Assembly (NCBI GenBank): GCA_001796515.1
Contig: MGMS01000008.1
Coordinates: 1 to 35,810 of the forward strand
DNA from: Chloroflexi bacterium RBG_13_51_36
Lineage (GTDB): Bacteria > Chloroflexota > Dehalococcoidia > GIF9 > AB-539-J10
Direction: 5' to 3'
DNA: 35,810 nt
Made by a program: the position numbers and the translations under genes
In this document: piece after piece, positions 1 through 8,012 of the stretch
Position numbering within the stretch: position 1 is the stretch's first letter
Layout: each line of letters opens with the position of its first letter
The notes under the pieces: model-generated
The model's input: the letters and a program-made list of their open reading frames with translations, nothing else
What the model was told of the DNA's origin: nothing
Database searches by the model: none

Positions 1-79
1 CTAAGGTGGGGTTGGTGACTGTGACGAAGTCGTAACAAGGCAGCCGTACGGGAACGTGTGGCTGAATCACCTCCTTTCT
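1..79 (+). rRNA. 16S ribosomal RNA, 3' end (partial)
   Basis: The first 79 bases are the end of a 16S rRNA. They contain the decoding-site strand GACGAAGTCGTAACAAGG, helix 45 with its GGAA tetraloop on a fully paired 10-bp stem, and the anti-Shine-Dalgarno CACCTCCTTTCT. The gene starts outside the window. The near-universal CTGGATCACC before the anti-SD reads CTGAATCACC here. The conserved tail resembles Dehalococcoidia 16S as I recall it. No 23S, 5S or spacer tRNA follows, so the 16S gene appears unlinked. Confidence 0.96.
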
Positions 80-338
80 AAGGAGTCTTAAGCAGAAGCT
101 TGCTGATTCCTAGGTCGGTCGATGGACTTGAGAGTCTGTCGCCAAATTTCCGAAATGTTGCTTCCTTCCACTATCCAGTTGTTAGGGATACTGTCTGTAT
201 GGGATACTCGATAACAGGGAGAATCCTCGAAAAGTCACCTGACCAGTCTTAGCGCTTGGCAACCTGCCGTTAGATAGTCACCAGAGTTGAGCCTCTCCTG
301 CCCAGTTTGCTAACCTCCTGCAAATGTTGACCAGTCTC
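80..338 (+). other. Spacer downstream of 16S rRNA, no gene seen
   Basis: No gene, tRNA or convincing terminator is recognised in these 259 bases. The TTGCTTCCTTCCACTATCCAG stretch near 158 resembles text common in bacterial rRNA spacers upstream of 23S, so this may be processed rRNA trailer. The 23S gene itself is absent. Confidence 0.4.
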
Positions 339-368
339 TTGAAAGATTTTGGGAGTGCGGGGTATGAT
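339..368 (+). promoter_or_regulatory. Candidate sigma-70 promoter for the CFI-box gene
   Basis: TTGAAA (339-344), an 18-base spacer and TATGAT (363-368). An overlapping TATAAT lies at 368-373. The element would give a leader of about 55 bases before the start at 430. It is found by eye only. Confidence 0.45.
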
Positions 369-429
369 ATAATGTTCGCTGGGAGTTAGAGTTTTGGAAG
401 AATTGGACGAGTATCACAGGGGGTAGAAC

Positions 430-1233
430 ATGAGTAAACACATCAGAGTCATGCTAGCAGCGTTGCTGATTGTGACCGGGGTTCTGGTCTTGTTGCCCTC
501 CGGCTACGTAGGCGCCGGAGGATGCGTTGTGAACCAGAGCTTCGAGCAGGGAGAGGGAGGAGTCCCGAATGGATGGAACCTGACCGGGAGCGCTATGCGC
601 GTAGATACTGGCCCCATCTATGTGGGCAATTGGACCGCCCTGATAACAGGTAACAATGACACGTTTACCCAGTGGCTGTATATCGGGAATAGCACCCTGC
701 CCATGCCGGTGACATATGACGTCTGGGGATGGATATATGTTTCCGGCAACGTTACCGGCGTCGTTTCTTTCGATTTCTGGGCGGGACTGAATGGGACCCA
801 GGTGAGTGCGACAACAGAGTTGTCCAAGAATGATACGAATGGCGCCTATGTGCAGGTGGCTAGTACGCTAATGGCGCCAGTTGGAGCGACTCGTCTAAGA
901 ATCCGTCTCTTGGGAACTGGCTGGAGTGAGGGGGCAGAAGTACGATTCGATGAGATTGGCGCCTTCCCGCCGATAGGTGGCTACTGCTTCATTGCGACCG
1001 CGGCTTATGGCACGGAAACTGCCGCTGAGCTCGACACATTGCGTGATTTTCGAGACCAGGTACTATTGAAGAGTGCCCTGGGTTCTTTGTTCGTAGACAC
1101 CTATTACGCAGTCAGTCCACCGATGGCTGACTTCATAGCAAAGAACGATTTCCTGCGTGCGGTTGTCAGGGAAGTGTTCCTCGATCCGGTAGTAGACCTC
1201 CTGCAATGGTCGCAGCGTCTGTGGAGAACTTAG
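430..1233 (+). CDS. Secreted protein with C-terminal CFI-box domain
   Basis: 267 residues. Residues 1-30 form a Sec-type signal: basic MSKHIR, a hydrophobic stretch, then a small-residue region ending near AGG. Residues 31-180 look like an extracellular beta-sandwich (NQSFEQG, PNGWNLTG, VRFDEIG), similar in style to carbohydrate-binding modules, but no catalytic motif is visible. The C-terminus begins with CFIATAAYGT (about residue 187) and continues with LRDFRDQVLL and YYAVSPPMADFI, the pattern known as the CFI-box C-terminal domain in NCBI family models. That domain's function is unknown to me; a surface sorting or anchoring role is a guess. An AGGGGG ribosome site lies just before ATG. The gene is alone, with a probable promoter at 339-368. 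Confidence 0.85.
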   Translation: MSKHIRVMLAALLIVTGVLVLLPSGYVGAGGCVVNQSFEQGEGGVPNGWNLTGSAMRVDTGPIYVGNWTALITGNNDTFTQWLYIGNSTLPMPVTYDVWGWIYVSGNVTGVVSFDFWAGLNGTQVSATTELSKNDTNGAYVQVASTLMAPVGATRLRIRLLGTGWSEGAEVRFDEIGAFPPIGGYCFIATAAYGTETAAELDTLRDFRDQVLLKSALGSLFVDTYYAVSPPMADFIAKNDFLRAVVREVFLDPVVDLLQWSQRLWRT

Positions 1234-1435
1234 GCAGATATACCCCCAGCACAGGTCCTCTATGGTGCGAGCACTGTTCATGTGGGCTCGCGAGGGCAGG
1301 CACACTCGCCGGAAACGTAATTGGATGCCGTAGAATTGGAACGGCGTTGTCTTGGAACTGACTTGAGGCTTCGATAGGAATCTGAAATTCTCCTGGTTGC
1401 TGCAATTGGGGATACGATGGAGCGTATAGATTACT

Positions 1436-2860
1436 GTGGCTAGTCCGATCAAATTCGGCACTGATGGGTGGCGAGGAATTATTGCCGAGGATTTCACCTT
1501 TGCAAATGTGCGTATCTGCGCCCAGGCCGTGGCAGAATATCTCAAGGACAATAAACTTGATAAACAGAGCATAGTCATCGGCTATGACACTCGCTTCGCT
1601 TCTGAGGATTTCGCTGCTGCCGCTGCTGAGGTGATAGCCGGCAACGATATCAAGGTGCGCCTCTGCCTCAAGCCGACCCCTACGCCGGTGGTGAGCTTTG
1701 CGGTCCCGGCTACTAAGTCGGCCGGCGCCATCGTGATAACTGCCAGTCATAACCCAGGTTCATGGAACGGATTCAAATACAAATCTAGGGATGGGGCGAG
1801 CGCCCCGGATGTGGTCACTTCTCAGATAGAAAGAAATATAGCCTCCCTCACCCGCCGGGTAGGGGGTGTGAGGAAGCTTGCCTTGGATAGAGCCTTTAAG
1901 ACAGGAGGTGTTGACTATTTGGACCCCTCTCCCATTTACTTCGAGCAACTTGGTCGCCTCGTGGATATAGCAGGATTACGCCGCCGGAAATTGAATATCA
2001 TGGTTGACTCGATGTACGGTGCTGGTATTGGCTATTTCAAGGCACTGCTTCAAGGCGATAACCTGCGAATCAGCGAGATTAACGCTGAAAGAAACCCTCT
2101 GTTCCCCCGAATTCGTCCCGAGCCGATTGCCAAGAACCTGACCAGACTTTCCCGTTTGGTCGTTGAGAAGAAGGCTGATGTCGGATTGGCCACCGATGGG
2201 GACGCCGACCGCATTGGAATTATAGACGAAAGAGGACAATTTCTAACCCAGCATCAAGTTTTTGCATTGCTTTGTCTGTATCTTCTGGAAGTTCGCGGTG
2301 AACGTGGCGCCATGGTGAGGACCTTGACTTCCACCATGATGCTTTCCCGCTTGGGAAAGCTCTTTGATGTGGCTGTCTATGAAACGCCGGTGGGTTTCAA
2401 GTATGTTGCCCCCTTAATGATAAAGAAAGATGCCATCATTGGTGGGGAAGAGAGTGGTGGATATGGCTTCCGTGGTCATGTCCCGGAAAGAGATGCCATA
2501 CTTGCTGGACTTTACTTCCTTGATTTCATGGTAAAGACAGGAAAGACCCCGTCCCAGCTTCTGGAGTACCTTTACAGCAAGGTTGGGCCTCACTACTATG
2601 AACGCAGAGATGCTCATATCTCCGCAGCCAAGCGTAGGACGATCTTGCACCGACTGAGCTCTAGCCCTCCGAATAAGATAGCTGGTTCCAAGGTGACCAG
2701 AGTAGATACTATCGACGGTTTTCGCTTCTTCCTTGGCGATGAGTCCTGGCTGCTCATCCGCTTTTCCGGCACGGAACCGCTGGTCCGGATCTATGCCGAA
2801 GCTGCGAGTCTGGAAAGGGTAACGGAGTTGTTGGACGATGGCGCAAGGCTGATAGGATAA
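1436..2860 (+). CDS. Phosphoglucomutase/phosphomannomutase family protein
   Basis: 474 residues, a full-length alpha-D-phosphohexomutase. It interconverts hexose 1- and 6-phosphates through a phosphoserine and a 1,6-bisphosphate intermediate in the cytoplasm. All four family signatures are visible: catalytic TASHNP at 102-107 (phospho-Ser104), the Mg-binding DGDADR at 254-259, the sugar-binding GEESGG at 337-342 and the phosphate-binding RFSGTEP at 442-448. Whether the substrate is glucose, mannose or glucosamine phosphate cannot be decided from these motifs. The start is GTG, with GGAG about 13 bases upstream. An ATG at 1417 is in another frame. The stop codon lies inside the first arm of the palindromic repeat at 2858-2948. 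Confidence 0.95.
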   Translation: MASPIKFGTDGWRGIIAEDFTFANVRICAQAVAEYLKDNKLDKQSIVIGYDTRFASEDFAAAAAEVIAGNDIKVRLCLKPTPTPVVSFAVPATKSAGAIVITASHNPGSWNGFKYKSRDGASAPDVVTSQIERNIASLTRRVGGVRKLALDRAFKTGGVDYLDPSPIYFEQLGRLVDIAGLRRRKLNIMVDSMYGAGIGYFKALLQGDNLRISEINAERNPLFPRIRPEPIAKNLTRLSRLVVEKKADVGLATDGDADRIGIIDERGQFLTQHQVFALLCLYLLEVRGERGAMVRTLTSTMMLSRLGKLFDVAVYETPVGFKYVAPLMIKKDAIIGGEESGGYGFRGHVPERDAILAGLYFLDFMVKTGKTPSQLLEYLYSKVGPHYYERRDAHISAAKRRTILHRLSSSPPNKIAGSKVTRVDTIDGFRFFLGDESWLLIRFSGTEPLVRIYAEAASLERVTELLDDGARLIG

Positions 2861-2948
2861 TGGGGTCAACTCTGTTTTTTCATTGGCAATCTGCTTGATT
2901 AAGGCCGAGAGGAGAACTGAGGAGAAAAAAATAGAGTTGACCCCATTA
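2858..2948. repeat. 91-bp palindromic element (REP/MITE-like)
   Basis: Two 23-base inverted arms (2858-2880 and 2926-2948) match at 22 of 23 positions. The outer part is TAATGGGGTCAACTCT and its complement, and the inner part is T-rich or A-rich. A 45-base centre separates them. The first three bases are the stop codon of the upstream mutase gene. The T-run after the left arm could also help termination. The TGGGGTCAACTCT motif resembles termini of REP-type elements moved by IS200-like (RAYT) transposases; that link is inferred from memory. No transposase is in the window. Confidence 0.75.
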
Positions 2949-3034
2949 CCATTTTGGCGATAGTATATGAATCTAACCTTCGAAGCAGGACGCGATAATC
3001 TCTTAAGATTGACGCAATCATAGAGATTCTGTGC

Positions 3035-3610
3035 ATGCAAGACTATTATGAAGTCAGGTGGCACGGGCGGGGTGGTCAAGGAGCTATAACTGCAGCCAAA
3101 ATTTTGGCGCAAGCAGCCTATCTCGAAGGTTATCAAGGGGTGACTGCTGCACCATCGTTTGGCGCCGAAAGGCGCGGCGCTCCCATCAGCGCCTCGACCA
3201 GGATCGCCCCGCAGACAATCATGGTCGTATCCCAGATAGAGACTCCCAATGTGGTGGTCGTTCTGGATCACACCCTGCTGAAATACGACGAGGTAACCAG
3301 CGGGCTGGTTAAGGGAGGATGGCTCATTGTAAACTCTTGGCGACGTCCGGAGGAGCTTGCCCTTCCGGGTGATTTCAGCATCGCTACAGCCGATGCTTCT
3401 AGAGTGTGCTCAAACCTGGGGCTGATAATCGCGGGCGTAACGGTCGTGAATACAGCGATACTTGGTGCGTTTGTTCGTGCTACTGAAGCAGTAAGCATGG
3501 CAAGTATGGAGAAGGCGATAAGAGAAAGACTCTCACACAGCCAGGCAGGTATTAATCTTGCCGCAATTGCGCAGACCTACGAAATAACCAGACTCGGAAG
3601 GATAAGGTAA
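3035..3610 (+). CDS. porC: 2-oxoacid:ferredoxin oxidoreductase, gamma subunit
   Basis: 191 residues, the usual length for a separate gamma subunit of pyruvate or ketoisovalerate:ferredoxin oxidoreductase. The complex decarboxylates a 2-oxoacid oxidatively, making acyl-CoA and reduced ferredoxin. The N-terminal HGRGGQGAITAAKILAQAA is the family hallmark, followed by PSFGAERRGAP and the conserved region around VVVLDHTLL. It is the first gene of a four-gene run in the order gamma-delta-alpha-beta, with a 9-base gap to the delta gene. The ATG has only a weak ribosome site, so the start is likely but not certain. Substrate choice (pyruvate or branched-chain 2-oxoacid) cannot be settled here. Confidence 0.93.
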   Translation: MQDYYEVRWHGRGGQGAITAAKILAQAAYLEGYQGVTAAPSFGAERRGAPISASTRIAPQTIMVVSQIETPNVVVVLDHTLLKYDEVTSGLVKGGWLIVNSWRRPEELALPGDFSIATADASRVCSNLGLIIAGVTVVNTAILGAFVRATEAVSMASMEKAIRERLSHSQAGINLAAIAQTYEITRLGRIR

Positions 3611-3619
3611 CTACAGACC

Positions 3620-3928
3620 ATGGGAACCCGGGATTGCCGACACATATGTGGTGAATCATCACCGGCTATCGGCGAAGCAGGTAAAACAGGCGAATGGCGG
3701 GAATCGTTCCCCGTGATAGACTTGAAGAAGTGCGTCGTAGCTAAACAGAACAAGCCCGCTTGTTTTCTGTGCTGGCTCTATTGTCCGGATGCAGTTATTA
3801 CCAAGACCATACCCATCCAGATAGATATGGAATACTGCAAAGGCTGTGGCATATGCGCGCAGATATGTCCGGCACACGCTATAACCATGGTTCATGAACA
3901 GGGACTGTGTCTCGATGACATGGATTAA
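3620..3928 (+). CDS. porD: 2-oxoacid:ferredoxin oxidoreductase, delta subunit (2x[4Fe-4S])
   Basis: 102 residues, a ferredoxin-like subunit that carries electrons out of the oxidoreductase. The second cluster motif is canonical: C73-x2-C76-x2-C79-x3-C83-P. The first is stretched: C38-x9-C48-x2-C51-x3-C55-P, where seven extra residues (within VVAKQNKPA) separate the first two cysteines. PVIDLKKC and CWLYCPDA are otherwise typical of PorD. The N-terminal 30 residues have two more Cys (6 and 10) and are not conserved in my recollection, so the true start might be further in. The gene lies 9 bases after the gamma gene and 6 bases before the alpha-frame start. Confidence 0.92.
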   Translation: MGTRDCRHICGESSPAIGEAGKTGEWRESFPVIDLKKCVVAKQNKPACFLCWLYCPDAVITKTIPIQIDMEYCKGCGICAQICPAHAITMVHEQGLCLDDMD

Positions 3929-3934
3929 CTGGCA

Positions 3935-5164
3935 TTGGTGAACAAAAAGATGGCCAAAAGGGGCGGGATTCGGATACTGGATGGCAATCATGCAGCGGCC
4001 CAAGGGGCAAAGCTGAGCCGGGTTCAGGTAATTGCCGCCTATCCTATTACACCCCAGTCACCAGTCACCGAGAGGTTATCGGAATTTGTCGAAAAAGGCG
4101 AACTTGATGCTCAGTACGTTGCCGTTGAAAGTGAACATAGCGCCCTCGCCGTTTGCACTTCAGCTTCAACGGTGGGGGCCAGAACCTTTACTGCTACCAG
4201 TTCACATGGCCTGGCCTATATGCATGAGATGTTGCATTGGGCCGCCGGGGCGCGCCTTCCCGTGGTCCTTGCCTGCGTAAACCGTGCTATTGGAGCACCC
4301 TGGAATGTACTTAATGACCAGCAGGACTCTGTCTCCCAGCGAGACACCGGTTGGATACAAATATACGCTCGAAATAACCAAGAGATTCTGGACTCGATAA
4401 TCCAGGCCTATAAGATTGCAGAGTCAGTTTATGTCCCGGTCATGGTCTGCTACGATGGTTTTGTTTTATCTCACACTGAAATGCCGGTCAACGTGCCGTC
4501 GCAAGAAGATGTGGACAGATTCCTGCCTCCATATACACCACACACGATACTGGACCCGGCCAACCCCAGAAACTATAACCTTGTGACCTTTGCCAATCCC
4601 AGAGTCAATGCCGAAGGCGTGCTCTGCCACGGATATATGGAACTGCGGTATCTTCTCCAAGAAGCGTTGCAGAACTCCAGAGAAACGATAATCAAGGTGG
4701 GTCAGGAATTCGGTGAAGTGTTTGGCAGGAGCTACTCCAACACACTTTGGACGGATAGATTGGATGACGCTGATACAATTATTGTGGCCATGGGCAGCTT
4801 AGTAATGGAGGCAACGGTGGCCGCAGATACGCTACGAGAGGCAGGACATAAAGTGGGCGTCTTGGGATTGCGGGTATTCAGGCCGTTTCCTAAGGCAGAT
4901 GTGGTAAAGGCGTTGGAGAAATCCCGCCTTATCGTGGTTTTTGACAAGAATATCAGCTATGGCTTGGAAGGAGCCACTTGCTCGGAGATAAAATCGGCCC
5001 TTTATGGCAGTTCCCTGAGAGCGGCCATACGGAACTTCATTGTTGGACTGGGCGGTCGCGACGTCAAGGCCAGAGAGCTAGTGGATGCGGTAAATAGATC
5101 GCTGGCATCAGTGAAGGAAGGCGATTTAACCAGAGAATATCCTGAATGGATATGTGCTATTTGA
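3935..5164 (+). CDS. porA: 2-oxoacid:ferredoxin oxidoreductase, alpha subunit
   Basis: About 400 residues. It supplies the pyrimidine-binding half of the thiamine pyrophosphate site and, in the C-terminal half, the transketolase-C-like domain. Visible signatures are GNHAAAQGAKLSRVQVIAAY followed by PITPQSPVTE, then the VESEHSAL and TSSHGLAYM blocks that define POR alpha chains. The length matches the separate-subunit type. The start is uncertain: TTG at 3935, GTG at 3938 and ATG at 3950 are all in frame, none with a strong ribosome site. Translation is probably coupled to the delta gene just upstream. The beta gene follows after 12 bases. Confidence 0.94.
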   Translation: MVNKKMAKRGGIRILDGNHAAAQGAKLSRVQVIAAYPITPQSPVTERLSEFVEKGELDAQYVAVESEHSALAVCTSASTVGARTFTATSSHGLAYMHEMLHWAAGARLPVVLACVNRAIGAPWNVLNDQQDSVSQRDTGWIQIYARNNQEILDSIIQAYKIAESVYVPVMVCYDGFVLSHTEMPVNVPSQEDVDRFLPPYTPHTILDPANPRNYNLVTFANPRVNAEGVLCHGYMELRYLLQEALQNSRETIIKVGQEFGEVFGRSYSNTLWTDRLDDADTIIVAMGSLVMEATVAADTLREAGHKVGVLGLRVFRPFPKADVVKALEKSRLIVVFDKNISYGLEGATCSEIKSALYGSSLRAAIRNFIVGLGGRDVKARELVDAVNRSLASVKEGDLTREYPEWICAI

Positions 5165-5176
5165 GAGGTTTGACTG

Positions 5177-6094
5177 ATGAAGGCTAATGCCGTCAACTTG
5201 ACCGAGAAAGAATATCTGCTGCAGGGCAATAGAACCTGCCCCGGCTGTGCCCTGTCGCTCGCTTATCGTCATATTCTAAAAGCACTGGAAGGGCAAGTTA
5301 TCGTGACGGTGCCGCCCAGTTGTCTGACAGTGCTGCATGGCATGTATCCCATAACATCTGTCACTGTCCCCTGCGTGAATACACCGTTCGCCTCGGCTGC
5401 AGCGTCAGCTACTGGTCTACTTGCTGGCCTCAAAGCGCTGGGCAGGGAAGGGTTGACCGTGGTGGCCGTTGCCGGTGACGGTGGAACACACGATATAGGA
5501 TTACAGGCATTGAGTGCTGCTGCGGAAAGACAGACTGATTTTCTCTATATCTGCTATGACAACGAGGGCTACATGAACACTGGCAATCAGCGGTCAGGCT
5601 CCACGCCGCTGGGTGCAATTTCAGGTACTACGCCGATTCTGGGCAAGCAACAGATCCCGAAAGACATCGCAGCCATAATGGAGGCACACGGCATCCCTTA
5701 TGTGGCTACCGCAAATGCTTCCTATCCCCTGGACCTTTACGAGAAAGTCAAGAAAGCCGGGGCGATACGGGGGACCAGGTTTATACATGTATTCTCGCCT
5801 TGCCCACCCGGATGGTCATTCCCTTTCAATAATACCATCATCATCGGCAAGCTGGCGGTCGAAACCGGATGGGTGATACTCTACGAAGTTGAGGACGGTG
5901 TTTTCCGCCTGACTTCGGCCAGCGAATCCATCGCCAAGAAGGGTGACCTGAAGCCATTGAGGGAGTATCTCGTGGAACAGGGAAGGTTCAAGAGTATTAC
6001 CGAACAGCAGATTGAGGCGCTGCAGCGCTGGGTTAATGCCCGGTGGAAACGTTGCCTTGATCGGGCAGATAAGTCACCGCACTCGGTTCATTAA
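5177..6094 (+). CDS. porB: 2-oxoacid:ferredoxin oxidoreductase, beta subunit (TPP-binding)
   Basis: 305 residues, the thiamine-pyrophosphate and [4Fe-4S] subunit of the oxidoreductase. It shows the N-terminal CPGC (21-24) and another Cys at 49 in PPSCL, which with a later Cys ligate the proximal cluster. It also shows the TPP motif GDGGTHDIG starting at residue 100, continuing to YDNEGYMNTGNQRSGSTP (128 onward). PCPPGW and TGWVILYEVEDG are typical of the C-terminal region. GAGAGG lies shortly before ATG. This is the last gene of the operon; about 65 bases later the antisense tRNA-Ser begins. Confidence 0.95.
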   Translation: MKANAVNLTEKEYLLQGNRTCPGCALSLAYRHILKALEGQVIVTVPPSCLTVLHGMYPITSVTVPCVNTPFASAAASATGLLAGLKALGREGLTVVAVAGDGGTHDIGLQALSAAAERQTDFLYICYDNEGYMNTGNQRSGSTPLGAISGTTPILGKQQIPKDIAAIMEAHGIPYVATANASYPLDLYEKVKKAGAIRGTRFIHVFSPCPPGWSFPFNNTIIIGKLAVETGWVILYEVEDGVFRLTSASESIAKKGDLKPLREYLVEQGRFKSITEQQIEALQRWVNARWKRCLDRADKSPHSVH

Positions 6095-6159
6095 TTGATA
6101 GCCATATGTTTTGTGTCTGACGAGGGGATGCGCTGTGGCTGATGGCTTCTTCGACCATT

Positions 6160-6253
6160 TGGCGGAGGGAGAGGGATTCGAACCCTCGACCCCGATTTAA
6201 CTCGGAGTAAGCGCTTAGCAGGCGCCCGCACTAGACCACTATGCGATCCCTCC
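6160..6253 (-). tRNA. tRNA-Ser (anticodon GCU)
   Basis: On the minus strand the 7-bp acceptor stem is GGAGGGA with its partner at 6164-6170. The T-loop is GGTTCGAATCC, the anticodon loop is CTGCTAA (GCU), and a long variable arm typical of tRNA-Ser is present. The CCA end is encoded (6160-6162) after discriminator G at 6163. The total length is 94 bases. Confidence 0.96.
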
Positions 6254-6272
6254 ACTCCCTGCTACCTATTTC

Positions 6273-6301
6273 ATTATGCCACACGTGAAACGAATGAACA
6301 A
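6273..6301 (-). promoter_or_regulatory. Promoter for tRNA-Ser
   Basis: Read on the minus strand: TTGTTC (6296-6301), a 17-base spacer and CATAAT (6273-6278), about 20 bases before the tRNA start. TTCATTATGCCAC recurs at 6379-6391, just past the greA-like stop, without a matching -35. Confidence 0.6.
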
Positions 6302-6392
6302 ACCCCAGAATCTCTCAACATGTGAGGCGGACGAAAAGTGAGACAGCTTGAGTGCCCTCTTATTCATGAGCGGCCGTCAGTTCATTATGCCA

Positions 6393-7211
6393 CTAGGGGT
6401 TCACTTTTCCTTCAGTCGATAGTGTCATAATGTTTTCAATGCGGCAGCAGAAGGTGCCGGCAGGAGCAGTAACTTCAACGGTCTGTCCCCTTTCTTTGTC
6501 CAGGATTGCTTTACCCAGGGGAGATGCGACAGAAAGTTTGCCCTTGGCTGGATTCGCTTCTCGAGGATCGACTAAAGTGTAGCTAAACTCTTTGCCTGAC
6601 GATAAATCACGAAGCAATACTGTGTACCCAAATTTTGCCCTGGTTGTGTCCTGGCCCTCCCTCATTATCTTCGCCTGATTCAGGACTGCCTCTATCTCCT
6701 TGATTCTCCCTTCGAGATGGGACTTCTGCTCTCTAGCTGCTGCCAAAGGGGCATTTTCGCGAAAGTCCTTGTCAGCGGCTGCTATTTGCATCTCCTCGAT
6801 GACTTGAGAGCGCTGATTTTTCAGGTTGGCTAATTCCTTTTCTAATTTTGCGTAACCTTGTGTAGTCAAGGTAGCCTGGACTGAACTGCCCTGCCAGACA
6901 GCCACAGTTTTTGAAGAACTTTTCTTCACTTTGAGATGCGGTGCCAAATTCGTCCTGCTGAATCCCTGTTTCTGGATGTACGCGAGGAAGGATTTGATGG
7001 GCTTAGCCGCTGAGGGAGTAATTTGTTCACCATAGCTTGCCACATCTACAGGATTGATGTCCTTCAACTGACGCGATGAGCCAAGCCATCTAACGAATTT
7101 GAATACCTCTGCCTGTATCTTTCCCCTTTCTTCCGGCGGAAGGCGTGATAGAAAAGCTTCGGTTACTTCAGCAAGTGTGTGGTTGTTCTCTATGTTTCCC
7201 ACGGAGAACAA
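6393..7211 (-). CDS. GreA/GreB-type transcription elongation factor with N-terminal extension
   Basis: 272 residues, where a normal GreA has about 158. Residues 113-185 are the GreA N-terminal coiled coil. The tip carries the acidic pair D149 and E152 in KDFRENAPLAAAREQ, which in GreA reaches into the RNA polymerase secondary channel to stimulate cleavage of backtracked RNA. Residues 190-265 are the FKBP-like C-domain (SVASPLGKAILDKERG, VEVTAPAG). Residues 1-100 are additional: helical, with LPPEERGKIQAEVFKFVRWL and IKSFLAYIQKQGF, resembling the SAM-like core-binding fold of tyrosine recombinases. The start appears to be TTG at 7211. GTG at 7202 is an alternative. No ATG occurs before residue 141. 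Confidence 0.88.
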   Translation of the reverse strand: MFSVGNIENNHTLAEVTEAFLSRLPPEERGKIQAEVFKFVRWLGSSRQLKDINPVDVASYGEQITPSAAKPIKSFLAYIQKQGFSRTNLAPHLKVKKSSSKTVAVWQGSSVQATLTTQGYAKLEKELANLKNQRSQVIEEMQIAAADKDFRENAPLAAAREQKSHLEGRIKEIEAVLNQAKIMREGQDTTRAKFGYTVLLRDLSSGKEFSYTLVDPREANPAKGKLSVASPLGKAILDKERGQTVEVTAPAGTFCCRIENIMTLSTEGKVNP

Positions 7212-7376
7212 ATAATAGCTTCCAAAATGGATACTGTCAATTTGGATTCTGGCAGAGAGAGCTTATCCTTTATCTTCTTGGCATAGTGTGTTAATCTAAC
7301 TACATTTGTCTCTGGGCGCTAAAACGAGCAACAAGACAGTTAAGGAAATGGGGACATTGACGGTGGAATATCAACG

Positions 7377-8012
7377 GTGAACAGCTTAGTTCAATGTGAT
7401 TTCGACGGTACGGTTACCGAAACGGATATTAGCTTCCTTCTTCTGGGCGCTTTCGCTCAGGGGGATTGGCGCCGGCTGCTGCAGGATTATAAGGAACATA
7501 AGATATCTGTCGGGGCGTTCAATACCAGAGCTTTTGCCATGGTCAAAGCCGATGAACATACGCTACTTCAATTTCTGAAAGGCGACCTCAAGGTGCGAGC
7601 TGGATTTCACGAACTGGTCAATCATTGCCAGGAGAGAGGATTCAGATTGGTCATTGTGAGCAACGGTCTTGATTTCTACATAAGGGCCATCCTTAAGGAC
7701 TTGGGGTTGGGACATCTCGAAGTGTATGCTGCACAAGCCGCGTTCCACCCCGAGGGAATGGAAGTTCACTATGTGGGGCCGGATGGCAGAAGACTGGATG
7801 ATGGCTTTAAGGAAGCATATATCGAGTCGTTTCTGAAGCCAGGATACAGGGTAGTATATATAGGAAATGGCGATTCCGATATTGCCCCGGCGAAATACGC
7901 TCACCATGTCTTCGCCACAGGCGACTTGGCGGTGTACGGCAGAGAGCGGAATCTTAAATATAAGCCCTTTGAGACCTTTCTTGAAGTCGTCAGGGAACTG
8001 GACTCTATGTAG
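7377..8012 (+). CDS. HAD-superfamily phosphatase (MtnX/SerB-like, subfamily IB)
   Basis: 211 residues. Motif I is DFDGTVTETD (8-17), with the nucleophile and acid aspartates. Motif II is VIVSNGLDFYI (Ser in VSNG), and the metal-binding motif III/IV is IGNGDSDIAPAKYA. The inserted helical cap after motif I is of the C1 type, as in phosphoserine phosphatase and the MtnX-like 2-hydroxy-3-keto-5-methylthiopentenyl-1-phosphate phosphatases. No methionine-salvage genes are nearby, so the substrate stays open. The start is GTG at 7377 with GGTGGA upstream. It is divergent from the GreA-like gene, and its last 8 bases overlap the convergent HD-GYP gene. Confidence 0.88.
   Translation: MNSLVQCDFDGTVTETDISFLLLGAFAQGDWRRLLQDYKEHKISVGAFNTRAFAMVKADEHTLLQFLKGDLKVRAGFHELVNHCQERGFRLVIVSNGLDFYIRAILKDLGLGHLEVYAAQAAFHPEGMEVHYVGPDGRRLDDGFKEAYIESFLKPGYRVVYIGNGDSDIAPAKYAHHVFATGDLAVYGRERNLKYKPFETFLEVVRELDSM

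Noticed and set aside
2414-3271. Long minus-strand open frame across the mutase 3' end, the palindrome and the oxidoreductase gamma gene
   Set aside because: Antisense to two well-supported genes and reads through the palindromic element; no family resemblance.
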